Source: JBCAWW01 sp039024315 (GTDB lineage: Bacteria; Bacteroidota; Bacteroidia; J057). From it: a stretch of DNA of 64,000 nucleotides. The position numbers and the translations under genes are program-made. The stretch covers positions 1-64,000 of the forward strand of contig JBCCQN010000005.1 of the NCBI GenBank assembly GCA_039024315.1, given 5' to 3'. Positions 16,565-24,558 of the stretch are shown here, piece by piece. A model generated the notes under the pieces. The model worked only from the letters and a program-made list of their open reading frames with translations, had not been told where the DNA came from and did no database searches. Every line of letters begins with the position of its first letter. The stretch's first letter is position 1.

Positions 16565-17410
16565 TCAAAAATTTTGTAATACTTGCTGCACTTCTTCCAT
16601 AAGCCATTGTGGAGTACTTGTAGCGCCGCAAATACCCACACTCTCACCAGGTAGAAACCAAGCTTGCTCAATTTCTTCTGAGGTGGAGATAAAATGAGTA
16701 TTAGGGTTAGCTTTTTTACACTCGCCGTATAGCATGCGACCATTAGAAGATTTTTTACCCGCAACAAATATGACTCGATCAAAGCTGCCGGCAAAGTAGC
16801 GAATCTCTTGATCTCGATTAGATACTTGACGACAAATCGTATCGTGCGCTTTTACTTTGAAGCCTTCAGCTCTCAATTGGGCGACCACCGAATAAAAGGA
16901 GTGTTTATTCTTGGTAGTTTGACTATAGAGGGTAAAAGCGTTCGGCAATTGCCGTCTATCCAAAACCGCTAAATCTTGAAAAACAATCGCTTCTCCGCCT
17001 GTTTGCCCTTTCAAACCAATGACTTCGGCATGATCTTCCTTACCATAAATAACAATGGGCTCTTGGCGCTCATATGAGCTCCGAATTCGATTTTGCAACT
17101 TCAACACCACTGGGCAGGAAGCATCAACCAAAGCTAAATTGTTTTTCAGGGCTAACTGATAAGTCTCCGGTGGCTCACCATGAGCCCGAATCAAAACCTT
17201 AGCGTCGCGGATCCCCTTTAATTGCTGATGATTGATGATCTCAAGCCCCATCTGCGTCAAGCGCAAGACTTCACGATCATTATGCACAATATCTCCTAGG
17301 CAGTACAAATGTCCTTCCTCACGCAAAATATCTTCTGCCATTTCGATAGCATAGATAACGCCAAAACAAAAGCCAGATGCAGGATCTATATGAACACTCA
17401 GATCATACAT
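16565..17410 (-). CDS. ispH: 4-hydroxy-3-methylbut-2-enyl diphosphate reductase (IspH/LytB)
   Basis: The last enzyme of the MEP isoprenoid pathway, an iron-sulfur reductase giving IPP and DMAPP. The three cluster cysteines are visible: C15 in SGFCFGV, C99 in ASCPVV and C261 in GICGATSTP. HGEPPE (from H78) and IVHNDREV are also present. I take the ATG at 17410 (MYDLSVHIDP, 281 residues), which overlaps the cyclase by 8 nt. A longer start at 17464 would add 18 residues lying wholly inside the cyclase frame. Its place inside the carotenoid operon suggests local boosting of precursor supply. Confidence 0.9.
   Translation of the reverse strand: MYDLSVHIDPASGFCFGVIYAIEMAEDILREEGHLYCLGDIVHNDREVLRLTQMGLEIINHQQLKGIRDAKVLIRAHGEPPETYQLALKNNLALVDASCPVVLKLQNRIRSSYERQEPIVIYGKEDHAEVIGLKGQTGGEAIVFQDLAVLDRRQLPNAFTLYSQTTKNKHSFYSVVAQLRAEGFKVKAHDTICRQVSNRDQEIRYFAGSFDRVIFVAGKKSSNGRMLYGECKKANPNTHFISTSEEIEQAWFLPGESVGICGATSTPQWLMEEVQQVLQNF
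16937..16954 (+). repeat. Probable mini-hairpin element with 4-nt loop
   Basis: AGCGTT followed by CGGC-AATT-GCCG: a 4-bp stem with one extra loop base. It lies inside ispH, antisense to it. Confidence 0.35.
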
Positions 17411-18107
17411 GGGCTCCTTGAGGGCGGAGGGCAGGAAGCGCGAAACGAGACTGGAAATATTCATACCAGTTAATGTTCATTAACAATAAAAGCATATTGT
17501 ACATAGTATCGTCTGCCGGCACAGTGCCAAGACGAAACCCAAGATTTTCGAGATCGTTATACTCAACCACTGGCATGGCGGTTAAAACCCCGTTGACTAA
17601 GAAAAAGGGAATCAGCGCAATCAAATAGCTCATAAAGAACCAACCCATATAGGGCGTCTTCCAAACCACTAGGTTTACCAACAATAAACCTGCTAGGCCA
17701 AAGAAAGTCACGGCTGTGTACCAATGATCATAATGCAAAGCTCCGATTATGATCAAAAGGGTAAACAATCCCCAAGCAGCCTGTGTAGCATACTTTTGAA
17801 AGTAATCACGCGCAAAATATGCCTTTACACAATCATAGATAAAGACACATGCATAAGGTACCGTCAAGAAAAACAACCACTCTTCGAGTGGCAATCCGAG
17901 AAAGTAAACGCCAATAAGATAATCTGGATTAAAACTCCAGATTCCCATCTCAGTAAACCAAACATCCCAGAGAATGAAAACTAGACCTGTCAAAGCGATA
18001 GAGGGAAACAAGGCCTTCCAACGACTAGCAAAGGCTACTTTCTTATCGAAAGAAAGTCCCAGAGGGCCTAAGAGAGTACCAATGTTGAGGAGAAGATAGG
18101 TGTACAT
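17403..18107 (-). CDS. crtYcd: Lycopene cyclase, fused CrtYc/CrtYd (CarR-type) form
   Basis: A 234-residue membrane protein with about seven transmembrane helices. It contains two tandem copies of the heterodimeric lycopene cyclase domain. The first has GIWSFNPDYLIG followed by GLPLEEWLFFLTVPY, and the second ends VPADDTMYNMLLLLMNINWYEY. These motifs are typical of the CrtYc+CrtYd fusion found in Bacteroidota, which cyclises lycopene to beta-rings. The gene starts at 18107, its ATG sharing a base with the stop of the upstream gene (TAATG), so translation is probably coupled. Confidence 0.85.
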   Translation of the reverse strand: MYTYLLLNIGTLLGPLGLSFDKKVAFASRWKALFPSIALTGLVFILWDVWFTEMGIWSFNPDYLIGVYFLGLPLEEWLFFLTVPYACVFIYDCVKAYFARDYFQKYATQAAWGLFTLLIIIGALHYDHWYTAVTFFGLAGLLLVNLVVWKTPYMGWFFMSYLIALIPFFLVNGVLTAMPVVEYNDLENLGFRLGTVPADDTMYNMLLLLMNINWYEYFQSRFALPALRPQGAHV

Positions 18108-18568
18108 TAATGAATCTGAGCTTGTAGTTTTTCTAATTCTTGTCTTTTGAAGCGGCCAGTCTCCTTGAAAAAATCTAAGAAGGAAAGCACATGTTCGTAG
18201 GAAAGGGCATAATTGGCATATTCACCGAGTCGATCGATCAAAATGGCCTTGTCTTCTCGGCGTTCATCAGCGATGTCCAAAATAGCCGGGACAGAATGCT
18301 GGATCGCAAAACGGAGGAAGCGTACTTCGAGATTTTTGGGATCTAGCCTGACCGCTTTGCGGAACAAGCGCATCGACTCCTTGGCTTGGGAAAGTTTTTC
18401 GAGGGGATTCCATAAATGCTGTGCCATCAGCGAACGAGCCGAAGCCTTATAGGCCAATGTAACCGCATCAGGTCCATCATAATTTTCCAATGCCTGCCAC
18501 AAAGCAATGGCAGCCTCTTCTTGTTTGACCGCTAGTTGATATTGTTGACGAAGTTCGCCCAGCGTCAT
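18107..18568 (-). CDS. Conserved-looking protein of unknown function in the carotenoid operon
   Basis: A 153-residue soluble, helical protein without signal peptide or cysteines. The segment from MAQHLWNPLEKL through RLFRKAVRLDPKNLEVRFLR reads like one tetratricopeptide-type helical pair, and the rest is amphipathic helix. It lies 3 nt after crtB and overlaps the cyclase start, so it is firmly inside the operon. A helper role for the membrane carotenoid enzymes is possible but not shown. Confidence 0.7.
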   Translation of the reverse strand: MTLGELRQQYQLAVKQEEAAIALWQALENYDGPDAVTLAYKASARSLMAQHLWNPLEKLSQAKESMRLFRKAVRLDPKNLEVRFLRFAIQHSVPAILDIADERREDKAILIDRLGEYANYALSYEHVLSFLDFFKETGRFKRQELEKLQAQIH

Positions 18569-18571
18569 GAT

Positions 18572-19405
18572 CTACAAAAAGTTGAATTGGTGCTGGAAAT
18601 AGGAACTCAGCAGGATGGCAAACTTCTGATTATCAGGCACGCGGATACGCTTTTCTTGCACTTCAGTAGCTGGTGCCTTAGCAATTTTTTTGAGGAGGCG
18701 GAGGTAATAGCGATAAGCGAGATAAACACCTTTTTTTGCGCCTTCGGGCAATCGTACAATCCCCGTATAAGCGTGTTCAAAGTCTTTGGCAATATCTGCT
18801 TCAATTGCCTGCTTAGCGGCTTCGTCAAAATGAGTAAAATCTACTCCAGGAAAATAGACTCTGCCTCGCTCAAAGTAATCGCTCTTCATATCGCGAAGAA
18901 AATTGACCTTTTGAAAGGCGCTCCCTAAACTACAAGCCGGAGCTTTGAGACTTTGATACATTTCATCATCTCCCTCACAAAAGACTCTTAGGCACATTAG
19001 CCCCACTACCTCAGCAGAGCCGTAGATATACTCTTCATATTGCTCCTGATTATATATCTGGAAATGTAAATCCATCTCCATACTGTGCAAAAAGGCTTCT
19101 ATCAATTCATGTTCAATCTTGTATTCACGCACCACTGCTTGAAACGATTGCAAAACAGGATTGAGGCTAATGCCTTCCTCAATGGATCGATAAGTATCTT
19201 CGCGAAAGCGCGCCAAAAGCTGGGCTTTGTCATAGCCATGAAAAGTATCTACTATTTCGTCGGCATAACGGACAAAACCATAAATCGCGTATATCGACTC
19301 ATGATATTTGCGCGCCAAGGTACGGATACCAAGCGTAAAAGAAGTACTGTAGCGTTTGGTGATGAGCTTACTGCATTCCAAACAGGTGTCTTGATAAAAC
19401 TGCAT
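18572..19405 (-). CDS. crtB: Phytoene synthase
   Basis: Condenses two geranylgeranyl diphosphates to phytoene, the first committed carotenoid step. The 277-residue protein has both Asp-rich substrate-binding motifs, YADEIVD (D49, D53) and FLRDMKSDYFERGRVYFP (D170, D174). The squalene/phytoene synthase signature YAIYGFVRYADE is at about 39-50. It is the first gene of the operon crtB - unknown - cyclase - ispH - crtW. Only about 25 nt separates its ATG from the terminator of the upstream sigma-factor gene, so read-through from the sigma gene may supply part of its transcription. Confidence 0.92.
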   Translation of the reverse strand: MQFYQDTCLECSKLITKRYSTSFTLGIRTLARKYHESIYAIYGFVRYADEIVDTFHGYDKAQLLARFREDTYRSIEEGISLNPVLQSFQAVVREYKIEHELIEAFLHSMEMDLHFQIYNQEQYEEYIYGSAEVVGLMCLRVFCEGDDEMYQSLKAPACSLGSAFQKVNFLRDMKSDYFERGRVYFPGVDFTHFDEAAKQAIEADIAKDFEHAYTGIVRLPEGAKKGVYLAYRYYLRLLKKIAKAPATEVQEKRIRVPDNQKFAILLSSYFQHQFNFL

Positions 19406-19428
19406 CAGTAGAATGATTGAACTAACAC

Positions 19429-19463
19429 AAAAAAAAGTAGATCCATCTGTAACGGATCTACTT
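19429..19463 (-). terminator. Terminator between the ECF sigma gene and crtB
   Basis: Perfect 10-bp arms AAGTAGATCC / GGATCTACTT (19435-19444, 19454-19463) with eight T following on the minus strand. It leaves little room for a separate crtB promoter. Confidence 0.85.
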
Positions 19464-19629
19464 TATAAGTTGTTTAATGTCAGATTTACTGACCAACACT
19501 TCTCTTTGAGAGTTTACGAATAGGCAATTGCCTTGTAGATTCGTTACTCACAATAAACCGAATTTGTTGAAGTATTGTTTATTTTTTTTATCAAATTTCT
19601 CAACAAAACAGCAGTTTTGCCTAAGAAAT

Positions 19630-20136
19630 TTATTTAGCGTAGCTTTTGAGCTGACGTTTTAGCTCCTTGCGAGCGATGTGGATACGGTTTTTGACCGTAC
19701 CAATTGGAATGTTGAGGATGTCTGCAATCTCAAAGTATTTGTAGCCTTTGAAGTGCATCATAAAAGGCGTTTTGTAATCGTAGCTGAGTCCCTTGATCGC
19801 CTTCTCGATCTCATCCATCGCCAACTTCGTACCCGCACCATTTTCGGTAACGTGAGAAGAAGAATTGATAAAGTGTAAGTTGTCGGTAGTATCAATGAAA
19901 GTTTTACGTTTTACCAAACGATGGTAGTTGGTAATAAACGTATTCTTCATGATCGTATATAACCAAGCTTTGAGATTAGTTCCTTCTGAAAACTTTTCGC
20001 GGTTAGCAATCGCTTTCAGTAAAGTCTCCTGAATTAGATCATTCGCCTCTTCATTGTCACGCGTTAGCTTATAAGCAATCGGTTTGAGAGAAGGATGGAG
20101 ATTGATGACGGCTGAGTTAAATTCTGGGGCGGTCAT
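19630..20136 (-). CDS. ECF-type RNA polymerase sigma factor
   Basis: A sigma-70 family protein of the ECF class with region 2 (YKLTRDNEEANDLIQETLLKA and LKAWLYTIMKNTFI) and region 4 (GLSYDYKTPFMMHFKGYKY then IGTVKNRIHIARKEL). It recruits RNA polymerase to a small regulon. I chose the ATG at 20136 (MTAPEFNS, 168 residues). A TTG nine codons upstream would lie at or before the predicted transcription start given by the promoter at 20166-20196. No anti-sigma gene adjoins it. Sigma factors of this kind often sit next to carotenoid genes in Bacteroidota, so control of the downstream crt operon is likely but inferred. Confidence 0.88.
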   Translation of the reverse strand: MTAPEFNSAVINLHPSLKPIAYKLTRDNEEANDLIQETLLKAIANREKFSEGTNLKAWLYTIMKNTFITNYHRLVKRKTFIDTTDNLHFINSSSHVTENGAGTKLAMDEIEKAIKGLSYDYKTPFMMHFKGYKYFEIADILNIPIGTVKNRIHIARKELKRQLKSYAK

Positions 20137-20165
20137 AAGTTTCGGTTTTTTCTGAAAGTTCAATA

Positions 20166-20196
20166 CAAATATACGTACGAATAACAGACTTACAAG
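20166..20196 (-). promoter_or_regulatory. Promoter of the ECF sigma gene
   Basis: CTTG (20193-20196), a 19-nt spacer and a perfect TATATTTG (20166-20173) on the minus strand fit the Bacteroidota housekeeping promoter. It predicts a start near 20160 and a leader of about 24 nt to the ATG at 20136. Confidence 0.65.
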
Positions 20197-20594
20197 GTTT
20201 TGTTTATCTTTTCTTAAAACAAGTTAAACAAAAATATTTCATCGAATCAAGGATATTAAGAAAGCTATATATAATAGATTTTGAATAGAGTTCCCTGTTT
20301 ATCAGTTGCTTATATCTCTTTCAGTATATAGTGAAATCCCAGTATTCTAAATATTTTGTTTAAGATATATAGAAAAACACTAAACAATGTTCAAACGCCA
20401 AAACAGCCCCTATCTCGCTCACAATGCGGCTTTTTTAGAGCAGTATGGATATCTAAAAGTGAGGATGAGCGTTCCGCGAAGCGGTAACGCATAACAAAAT
20501 TGCTATAAATAGGAGGAAAAAAGGGCCTAATAAGGTGCGCAAAAACAAACAAATATGACTGAAAAATAATATGAAACTTTTTTCATTTTTTTTC
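20197..20594. other. AT-rich intergenic region with one mini-hairpin element
   Basis: About 400 nt between viaA (3' end) and the sigma gene promoter. No open frame of note. It contains the element at 20468-20484 and an AT-rich patch at 20270-20390. I see no clear terminator for viaA. Confidence 0.5.
20468..20484 (+). repeat. AGCGTT mini-hairpin element (stem CCGC/GCGG, loop GAA), intergenic copy
   Basis: AGCGTT-CCGC-GAA-GCGG. The 17-mer is identical to the copies at 21725-21741 and 39331-39347. It is the only perfect copy outside a gene, so it is not kept there by protein coding. Confidence 0.85.
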
Positions 20595-22241
20595 CTAAAG
20601 CTGCCCTAGCTTCCGCAATTCTCCGGCCAATTCGCGGATTACGCCCTTACTTTTGGGGTCATAAATCCAGTTAGTATCAAACTTTTCAATTACCTCGGCA
20701 TTGGGATCATCGGCTAAAGTAAGGCAGTGAAAGCGAGTATCGTTGCGTTGCTGGTGGTGGCTGATTTGCTCCAAGACCTCATCTTCTACCTTGTACATGA
20801 TAAAGTCGGAGATCATCAGTACATCGGCATCTTTGTAAGACTCCGTCCGCAGCTGTCGTAAAACTTCGTGCAGCGCCAAGGTAATATCAGTGCCTCCGTA
20901 GAAAGACATTTGCAAAAAAGCTACAATCTGGTCCAAAGAGCGGCCGATGTCATAGAGGTCAATCACTTTGATGCCCACCGAAAAGTTGATCAGATAGGCT
21001 TTGCGATTATCACGGGCTGCTAACTTCAAGATCGCAAAGCAAAGTACCTTCGCGATCTGCTCCGCATGACCAGACATCGAATCACTCGTATCGACACAAA
21101 CGATGAAGGGCCCTCTTTCTTTACGTTTGACCAGTTGGCGGCTATTGGTAAAGTGTTTGGGACTAGGTACCGAGCGTTCATGCTCATAGCGGAAGGTCTG
21201 TAATTGCTTATCCGCAAAGCGTTTTAGAAAGATGGTTTCCGTATCGGGATCTCCCAAAAGACTGGTCTCAGTGCTCAATAGATTGTTGAGGTCATCGCTC
21301 GCATGCACTCCTACGATCTCGGCCCGTTCGTCTGTTTTGATCGTAAAGCGCTGCTGCACTACCACATCCTCATAGATTTCTTCCTCGGTTTCCAGCTCAG
21401 CTTCCTTGAGACGTCCGAGCAAGTCCGCTAACTCCTGCACCGACTTTTCGTTCGCTAAAAGCGCATCATAACGCTCGAGCAAATCAAAATTACTCTCCTC
21501 CCAAAGTTCCTGCGACATATTCCAATACTTACCCACATACTCCCCAAAAGGAGAAAGTAGTTTGTAAAGGCGCGAGAAATTGGTGGATTTATTACCCAAC
21601 TCATCCGCAAAGTCCTGCGCTTCTTCTGCCAATCGTTTTAGTTGGAAGGCGAGGATCTTACCACTGAGGCGAGCATCCCACTGAGCGAGCAGATCATGTA
21701 GGATGCGCTCTAGTTCGGTTTTCTCCGCTTCGCGGAACGCTTCTATCGGTCGATCTGCAATGAGTGTCTCGAATTTATTTACATAAAAGCCCGTAGGAAA
21801 TTCTTGTTCATGATAAGTTTCCTGCAAAAAACGAGTCGTCAAACGCCACTTTTCGACAAACTGCCGCAGGGGTACCACCGTAGCCGCTTCTAACCTTTGA
21901 CTTTCATGCGCATAGGGATTTTTCTCTCGCATACGACGGTAGGTTCGTCGCAGCCATTGCAAACTCTGACGCGTAACCTCCTCCGACAGTGCCGGATGCT
22001 GCAGACACATCTCTACCAACTGATTGCCATCAAACAACTGGTCCAGCGTATCACAAAAATATCGGTAATAAGTATCCTTGATTTTGTCTAGTTCAGGGAG
22101 ATCTAGTTGCTCCCGCAAACTAGGGTTGAGCTTACTTTGTAAATAACGCACGAGATATCTGCGCGTTTGGCGATCCAGCAAGGTGCCAAACTCGATAAAG
22201 CGTTCAAAGTCATCTTGTAAGCTATCTGATGGAGTGTACAA
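20595..22241 (-). CDS. viaA: VWA-domain protein, ViaA-like partner of RavA
   Basis: A 548-residue soluble protein. The N-terminal 360 residues are helical and charged. The C-terminal von Willebrand A domain begins FIVCVDTSDSMSG with MIDAS residues D384, S386 and S388 and continues with YGGTDITLAL and VLMISDF. This arrangement matches ViaA, which works with the MoxR AAA+ ATPase RavA in a chaperone-like complex acting on metalloenzymes and membrane respiratory proteins. It is the third gene of the ravA - NUDIX - viaA operon, 47 nt after the NUDIX gene. A mini-hairpin copy codes for residues around 167-172. Confidence 0.8.
   Translation of the reverse strand: MYTPSDSLQDDFERFIEFGTLLDRQTRRYLVRYLQSKLNPSLREQLDLPELDKIKDTYYRYFCDTLDQLFDGNQLVEMCLQHPALSEEVTRQSLQWLRRTYRRMREKNPYAHESQRLEAATVVPLRQFVEKWRLTTRFLQETYHEQEFPTGFYVNKFETLIADRPIEAFREAEKTELERILHDLLAQWDARLSGKILAFQLKRLAEEAQDFADELGNKSTNFSRLYKLLSPFGEYVGKYWNMSQELWEESNFDLLERYDALLANEKSVQELADLLGRLKEAELETEEEIYEDVVVQQRFTIKTDERAEIVGVHASDDLNNLLSTETSLLGDPDTETIFLKRFADKQLQTFRYEHERSVPSPKHFTNSRQLVKRKERGPFIVCVDTSDSMSGHAEQIAKVLCFAILKLAARDNRKAYLINFSVGIKVIDLYDIGRSLDQIVAFLQMSFYGGTDITLALHEVLRQLRTESYKDADVLMISDFIMYKVEDEVLEQISHHQQRNDTRFHCLTLADDPNAEVIEKFDTNWIYDPKSKGVIRELAGELRKLGQL
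21725..21741 (-). repeat. AGCGTT mini-hairpin element (stem CCGC/GCGG, loop GAA)
   Basis: On the minus strand AGCGTT-CCGC-GAA-GCGG, in the coding sense of viaA. Identical over 17 nt to the intergenic copy 1.2 kb away on the other strand. Confidence 0.85.
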
Positions 22242-22288
22242 CCCTAACTATTGTTTGTAATTAAACTCTCTAATTTTCCTTCACAAGG

Positions 22289-22693
22289 CTAGTCTCTCAA
22301 CTTGCCCTCTGCCCTCAGGGCATCAAAAATCAATTGATCAACCGGTGAGATCCGATCATAATCTTCATAAGTCAACCAAGCAAAATGATCAATCTCCGCT
22401 GAAGCCTGCAAAGTCCCGCGATAGTCAGCAAAATAACATTGCATCGCCACTTCCACTCCTTGGGGGTGCGAATCCGCCTGAGCGACATACTCTCCCCAAA
22501 AAGCAACACTATCCGTGATAATCTTCACTGCAAGTTCCTCTTCTATCTCTCTGTTGAGAGTTTGCGCATCACTTTCCCCCTTTTCTCGTTTCCCACCAGG
22601 GATATAATACTTAGACTTACCCTTGCTCAAGGTGCTCAAGATTTTCCCGTCTCTGATGTATATCCAAGCTACTTTATCGATCCTTTTACTCAT
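22289..22693 (-). CDS. NUDIX hydrolase
   Basis: A 134-residue enzyme with the complete NUDIX box GKREKGESDAQTLNREIEEE at about residues 35-54, which hydrolyses a nucleoside diphosphate linked to another group. The preceding KYYIPGG and the short fold suggest a small housecleaning enzyme, perhaps of the ADP-ribose or oxidised nucleotide type. The substrate cannot be told from sequence. The ATG at 22693 lies 2 nt after the ravA stop; an in-frame TTG overlapping ravA is a less likely start. Its position between ravA and viaA is unusual. Confidence 0.85.
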   Translation of the reverse strand: MSKRIDKVAWIYIRDGKILSTLSKGKSKYYIPGGKREKGESDAQTLNREIEEELAVKIITDSVAFWGEYVAQADSHPQGVEVAMQCYFADYRGTLQASAEIDHFAWLTYEDYDRISPVDQLIFDALRAEGKLRD

Positions 22694-22695
22694 GA

Positions 22696-24270
22696 TCAAA
22701 GCGATGTATAAGCGTATTGGAGTTTTTCTAGCCTTAGCTGCATCGTATTTAAGGCCTCTCGTACCTCTTCCAAATTGGCCATCACCAGTTTGCTAAGATG
22801 CTCCGGTACAAATAGATTCCCGTTTAGGCCGGCAAACTCATCAGGCAGCTCTGAACTGAGACGCTCTTGCTGCTCGCGGACATAAGTCTGCAGCTTAGCC
22901 ATTCGCTCATCCCAATGTGCGGCCACCAACTCATGTGGCTTCTTAGGAATGATTTCTGTGCGTTCAACTTGGGTCGTCTCTAGATCTAACGGTATTTCCT
23001 GTGAATTATAGGAGATGATCAGGGTGTGTGCCTTGACACTCTTGCGCGCCTTGAGGCGGTGTCGGAGATTCTGCTCCTTGTCATAAATGTTGATTACTTC
23101 GAAGTCCTCTGTCCCTAGGCGGTTAAAATCTTCAATCTTCACGATATCACCGTGGATTTGCTTTTCTTGCTGCGTGAAGGCGTAGTACTCTTCCTGTACT
23201 GCTAACAATCGATCTTCCGTCAAGACCCTTTTGATGCGCGTCTCGGTATCTACTTCTACTTCAAAGGCATCGATTTCTTTGCGTAGCATCTGCAAATTGA
23301 TCGCAATAGAATACCCATGCTTCCGAACCGTTTCGCCAACGATCTCTTGCAACAATTCCAGCTGCTCCGGTACATTCCATAGACAATGCACCATCAGGAA
23401 GCAATCCATCAGATCAGCCTTATCACGACCATTGAGGAAGGCAGAAGTACGTACCAAGCGAATAATTTTTTTCCAGCGACGGTCATATATCCGGAAAGGC
23501 GCAATTTCCCGCGCCGGTTTTTGGTTATGAGCTTCTAACTTAGCCCTTACTACTTGTATGGTATTGAGCACCTCGGCCGGTACTGTTACCTCATCTATCT
23601 CCTTATGCCAGCTTGCAAGTTGATCGACACTTAGTTTCGAGCTTTGCTGAACGCTATCCTCGTACACATCTTGGGTATCAGTGATCATCCGCAAGAAGTT
23701 TTGCTGATTGCGGATTCCTCCCATCGGATAACGCAAGACAAAGCGGTCCCAAAGGGGCTGAAAACTCTCTTTGTCTGGGGGTAACTCATTGGAAGCAGTG
23801 ATGATCCCTTTAATATTGACCACTACCTCTTGCTCGCCATTGCGATAAATCTTTTCATTGAGGATAGTTAGTAAGGCATTTTGGATCGCTGGGCCAGACT
23901 TCCAAATCTCGTCCAAAAAGACAATATTAGCTCCCGGCAGATACTTATCGGTTAGGCGCTCATATTTATCTTCTTCTTTGAGCTTTTTGATGGAAACGGG
24001 TCCAAAGATTTCGTCAGGCGTACTAAATCGGCTCATGAGGTATTCGAAGGAGCTTCCGTCTCGGAACGCATATTTGAGTCGCCTTGCGATCAAGCTTTTG
24101 CCCACTCCGGGAGGGCCAAGCAAGAAGATACTTTCACCGGCAATGGCACTTAAGAGTGCTAGCTTCATCGGCTCTTCTCGCTCATAAAGTCCTTGACATA
24201 GTTCGTTGATGAGCGTTTCAGTTTGCTGCCTGACAGCAGTACTTAATACTTCCATTGATAAACTAACCAA
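22696..24270 (-). CDS. ravA: MoxR-family AAA+ ATPase, RavA-like
   Basis: A 524-residue AAA+ ATPase with Walker A GPPGVGKS at 52-59, Walker B VFLDE at 116-120 and the RavA-type stretch SRFSTPDEIFGPVSI at 79-93. After the AAA lid comes a long C-terminal region like the RavA triple-helical and LARA segments. With ViaA it forms a hexameric complex implicated in maturation of respiratory enzymes and in stress tolerance. An alternative start is Met6. It leads the operon with a NUDIX gene and viaA, and an orphan terminator lies 23 nt upstream of its start. Confidence 0.85.
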   Translation of the reverse strand: MVSLSMEVLSTAVRQQTETLINELCQGLYEREEPMKLALLSAIAGESIFLLGPPGVGKSLIARRLKYAFRDGSSFEYLMSRFSTPDEIFGPVSIKKLKEEDKYERLTDKYLPGANIVFLDEIWKSGPAIQNALLTILNEKIYRNGEQEVVVNIKGIITASNELPPDKESFQPLWDRFVLRYPMGGIRNQQNFLRMITDTQDVYEDSVQQSSKLSVDQLASWHKEIDEVTVPAEVLNTIQVVRAKLEAHNQKPAREIAPFRIYDRRWKKIIRLVRTSAFLNGRDKADLMDCFLMVHCLWNVPEQLELLQEIVGETVRKHGYSIAINLQMLRKEIDAFEVEVDTETRIKRVLTEDRLLAVQEEYYAFTQQEKQIHGDIVKIEDFNRLGTEDFEVINIYDKEQNLRHRLKARKSVKAHTLIISYNSQEIPLDLETTQVERTEIIPKKPHELVAAHWDERMAKLQTYVREQQERLSSELPDEFAGLNGNLFVPEHLSKLVMANLEEVREALNTMQLRLEKLQYAYTSL

Positions 24271-24292
24271 TAGCCTAGGGCATTGTTATAAC

Positions 24293-24322
24293 AAAAAACG
24301 CCCCACAGTGAGACTGCGGGGC
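24293..24322 (-). terminator. Orphan terminator or attenuator just upstream of ravA
   Basis: GCCCCaCAGT-gag-ACTGcGGGGC hairpin (24300-24322) followed on the minus strand by six T (24293-24298). The preceding gene already has its own terminator at 24502-24529, so this one ends a transcript that starts between the two, or it attenuates the ravA operon. Confidence 0.75.
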
Positions 24323-24501
24323 ACCTGCTTTCATCATGAAATATCAGCAATTAAACTGATGTTTCTAGCAATTTAGCTCTTCCGAGGAAGTACTGAATCG
24401 CTAAACGAATATACGTATTTTTTTAATTTTACAGCTTTTTTTGTCCTAATTCCTTTACACTTAAGCCTTTTTGTTGAATCTCCTTTTGGGGTCGCACCAA
24501 C
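24323..24501 (-). other. Intergenic region, possible short RNA or ravA leader
   Basis: About 180 nt between two minus-strand terminators with no open frame. TATATTCG on the minus strand (near 24405-24412) is one mismatch from a -7 element, but no -33 element is at the right distance. A transcript of about 100 nt ending in the hairpin at 24293-24322 is possible. Confidence 0.35.
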
Positions 24502-24529
24502 AAAAAAAGCAGTGAAAAAATTCACTGCT
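24502..24529 (-). terminator. Terminator of the first C-terminal processing protease gene
   Basis: AGCAGTGAA / TTCACTGCT arms (24508-24516, 24521-24529) with seven T following on the minus strand, 30 nt past the stop. Confidence 0.85.
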
Positions 24530-24558
24530 CTGGATTTTCTCATTAACAAAATGCGGGT

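Noticed and set aside
21170..21195. AGCGTTCATGCTCAT as a mini-hairpin copy
   Set aside because: It has the leader hexamer but no stem at the fixed offset; only a chance ATG/CAT pairing with a 2-nt loop.
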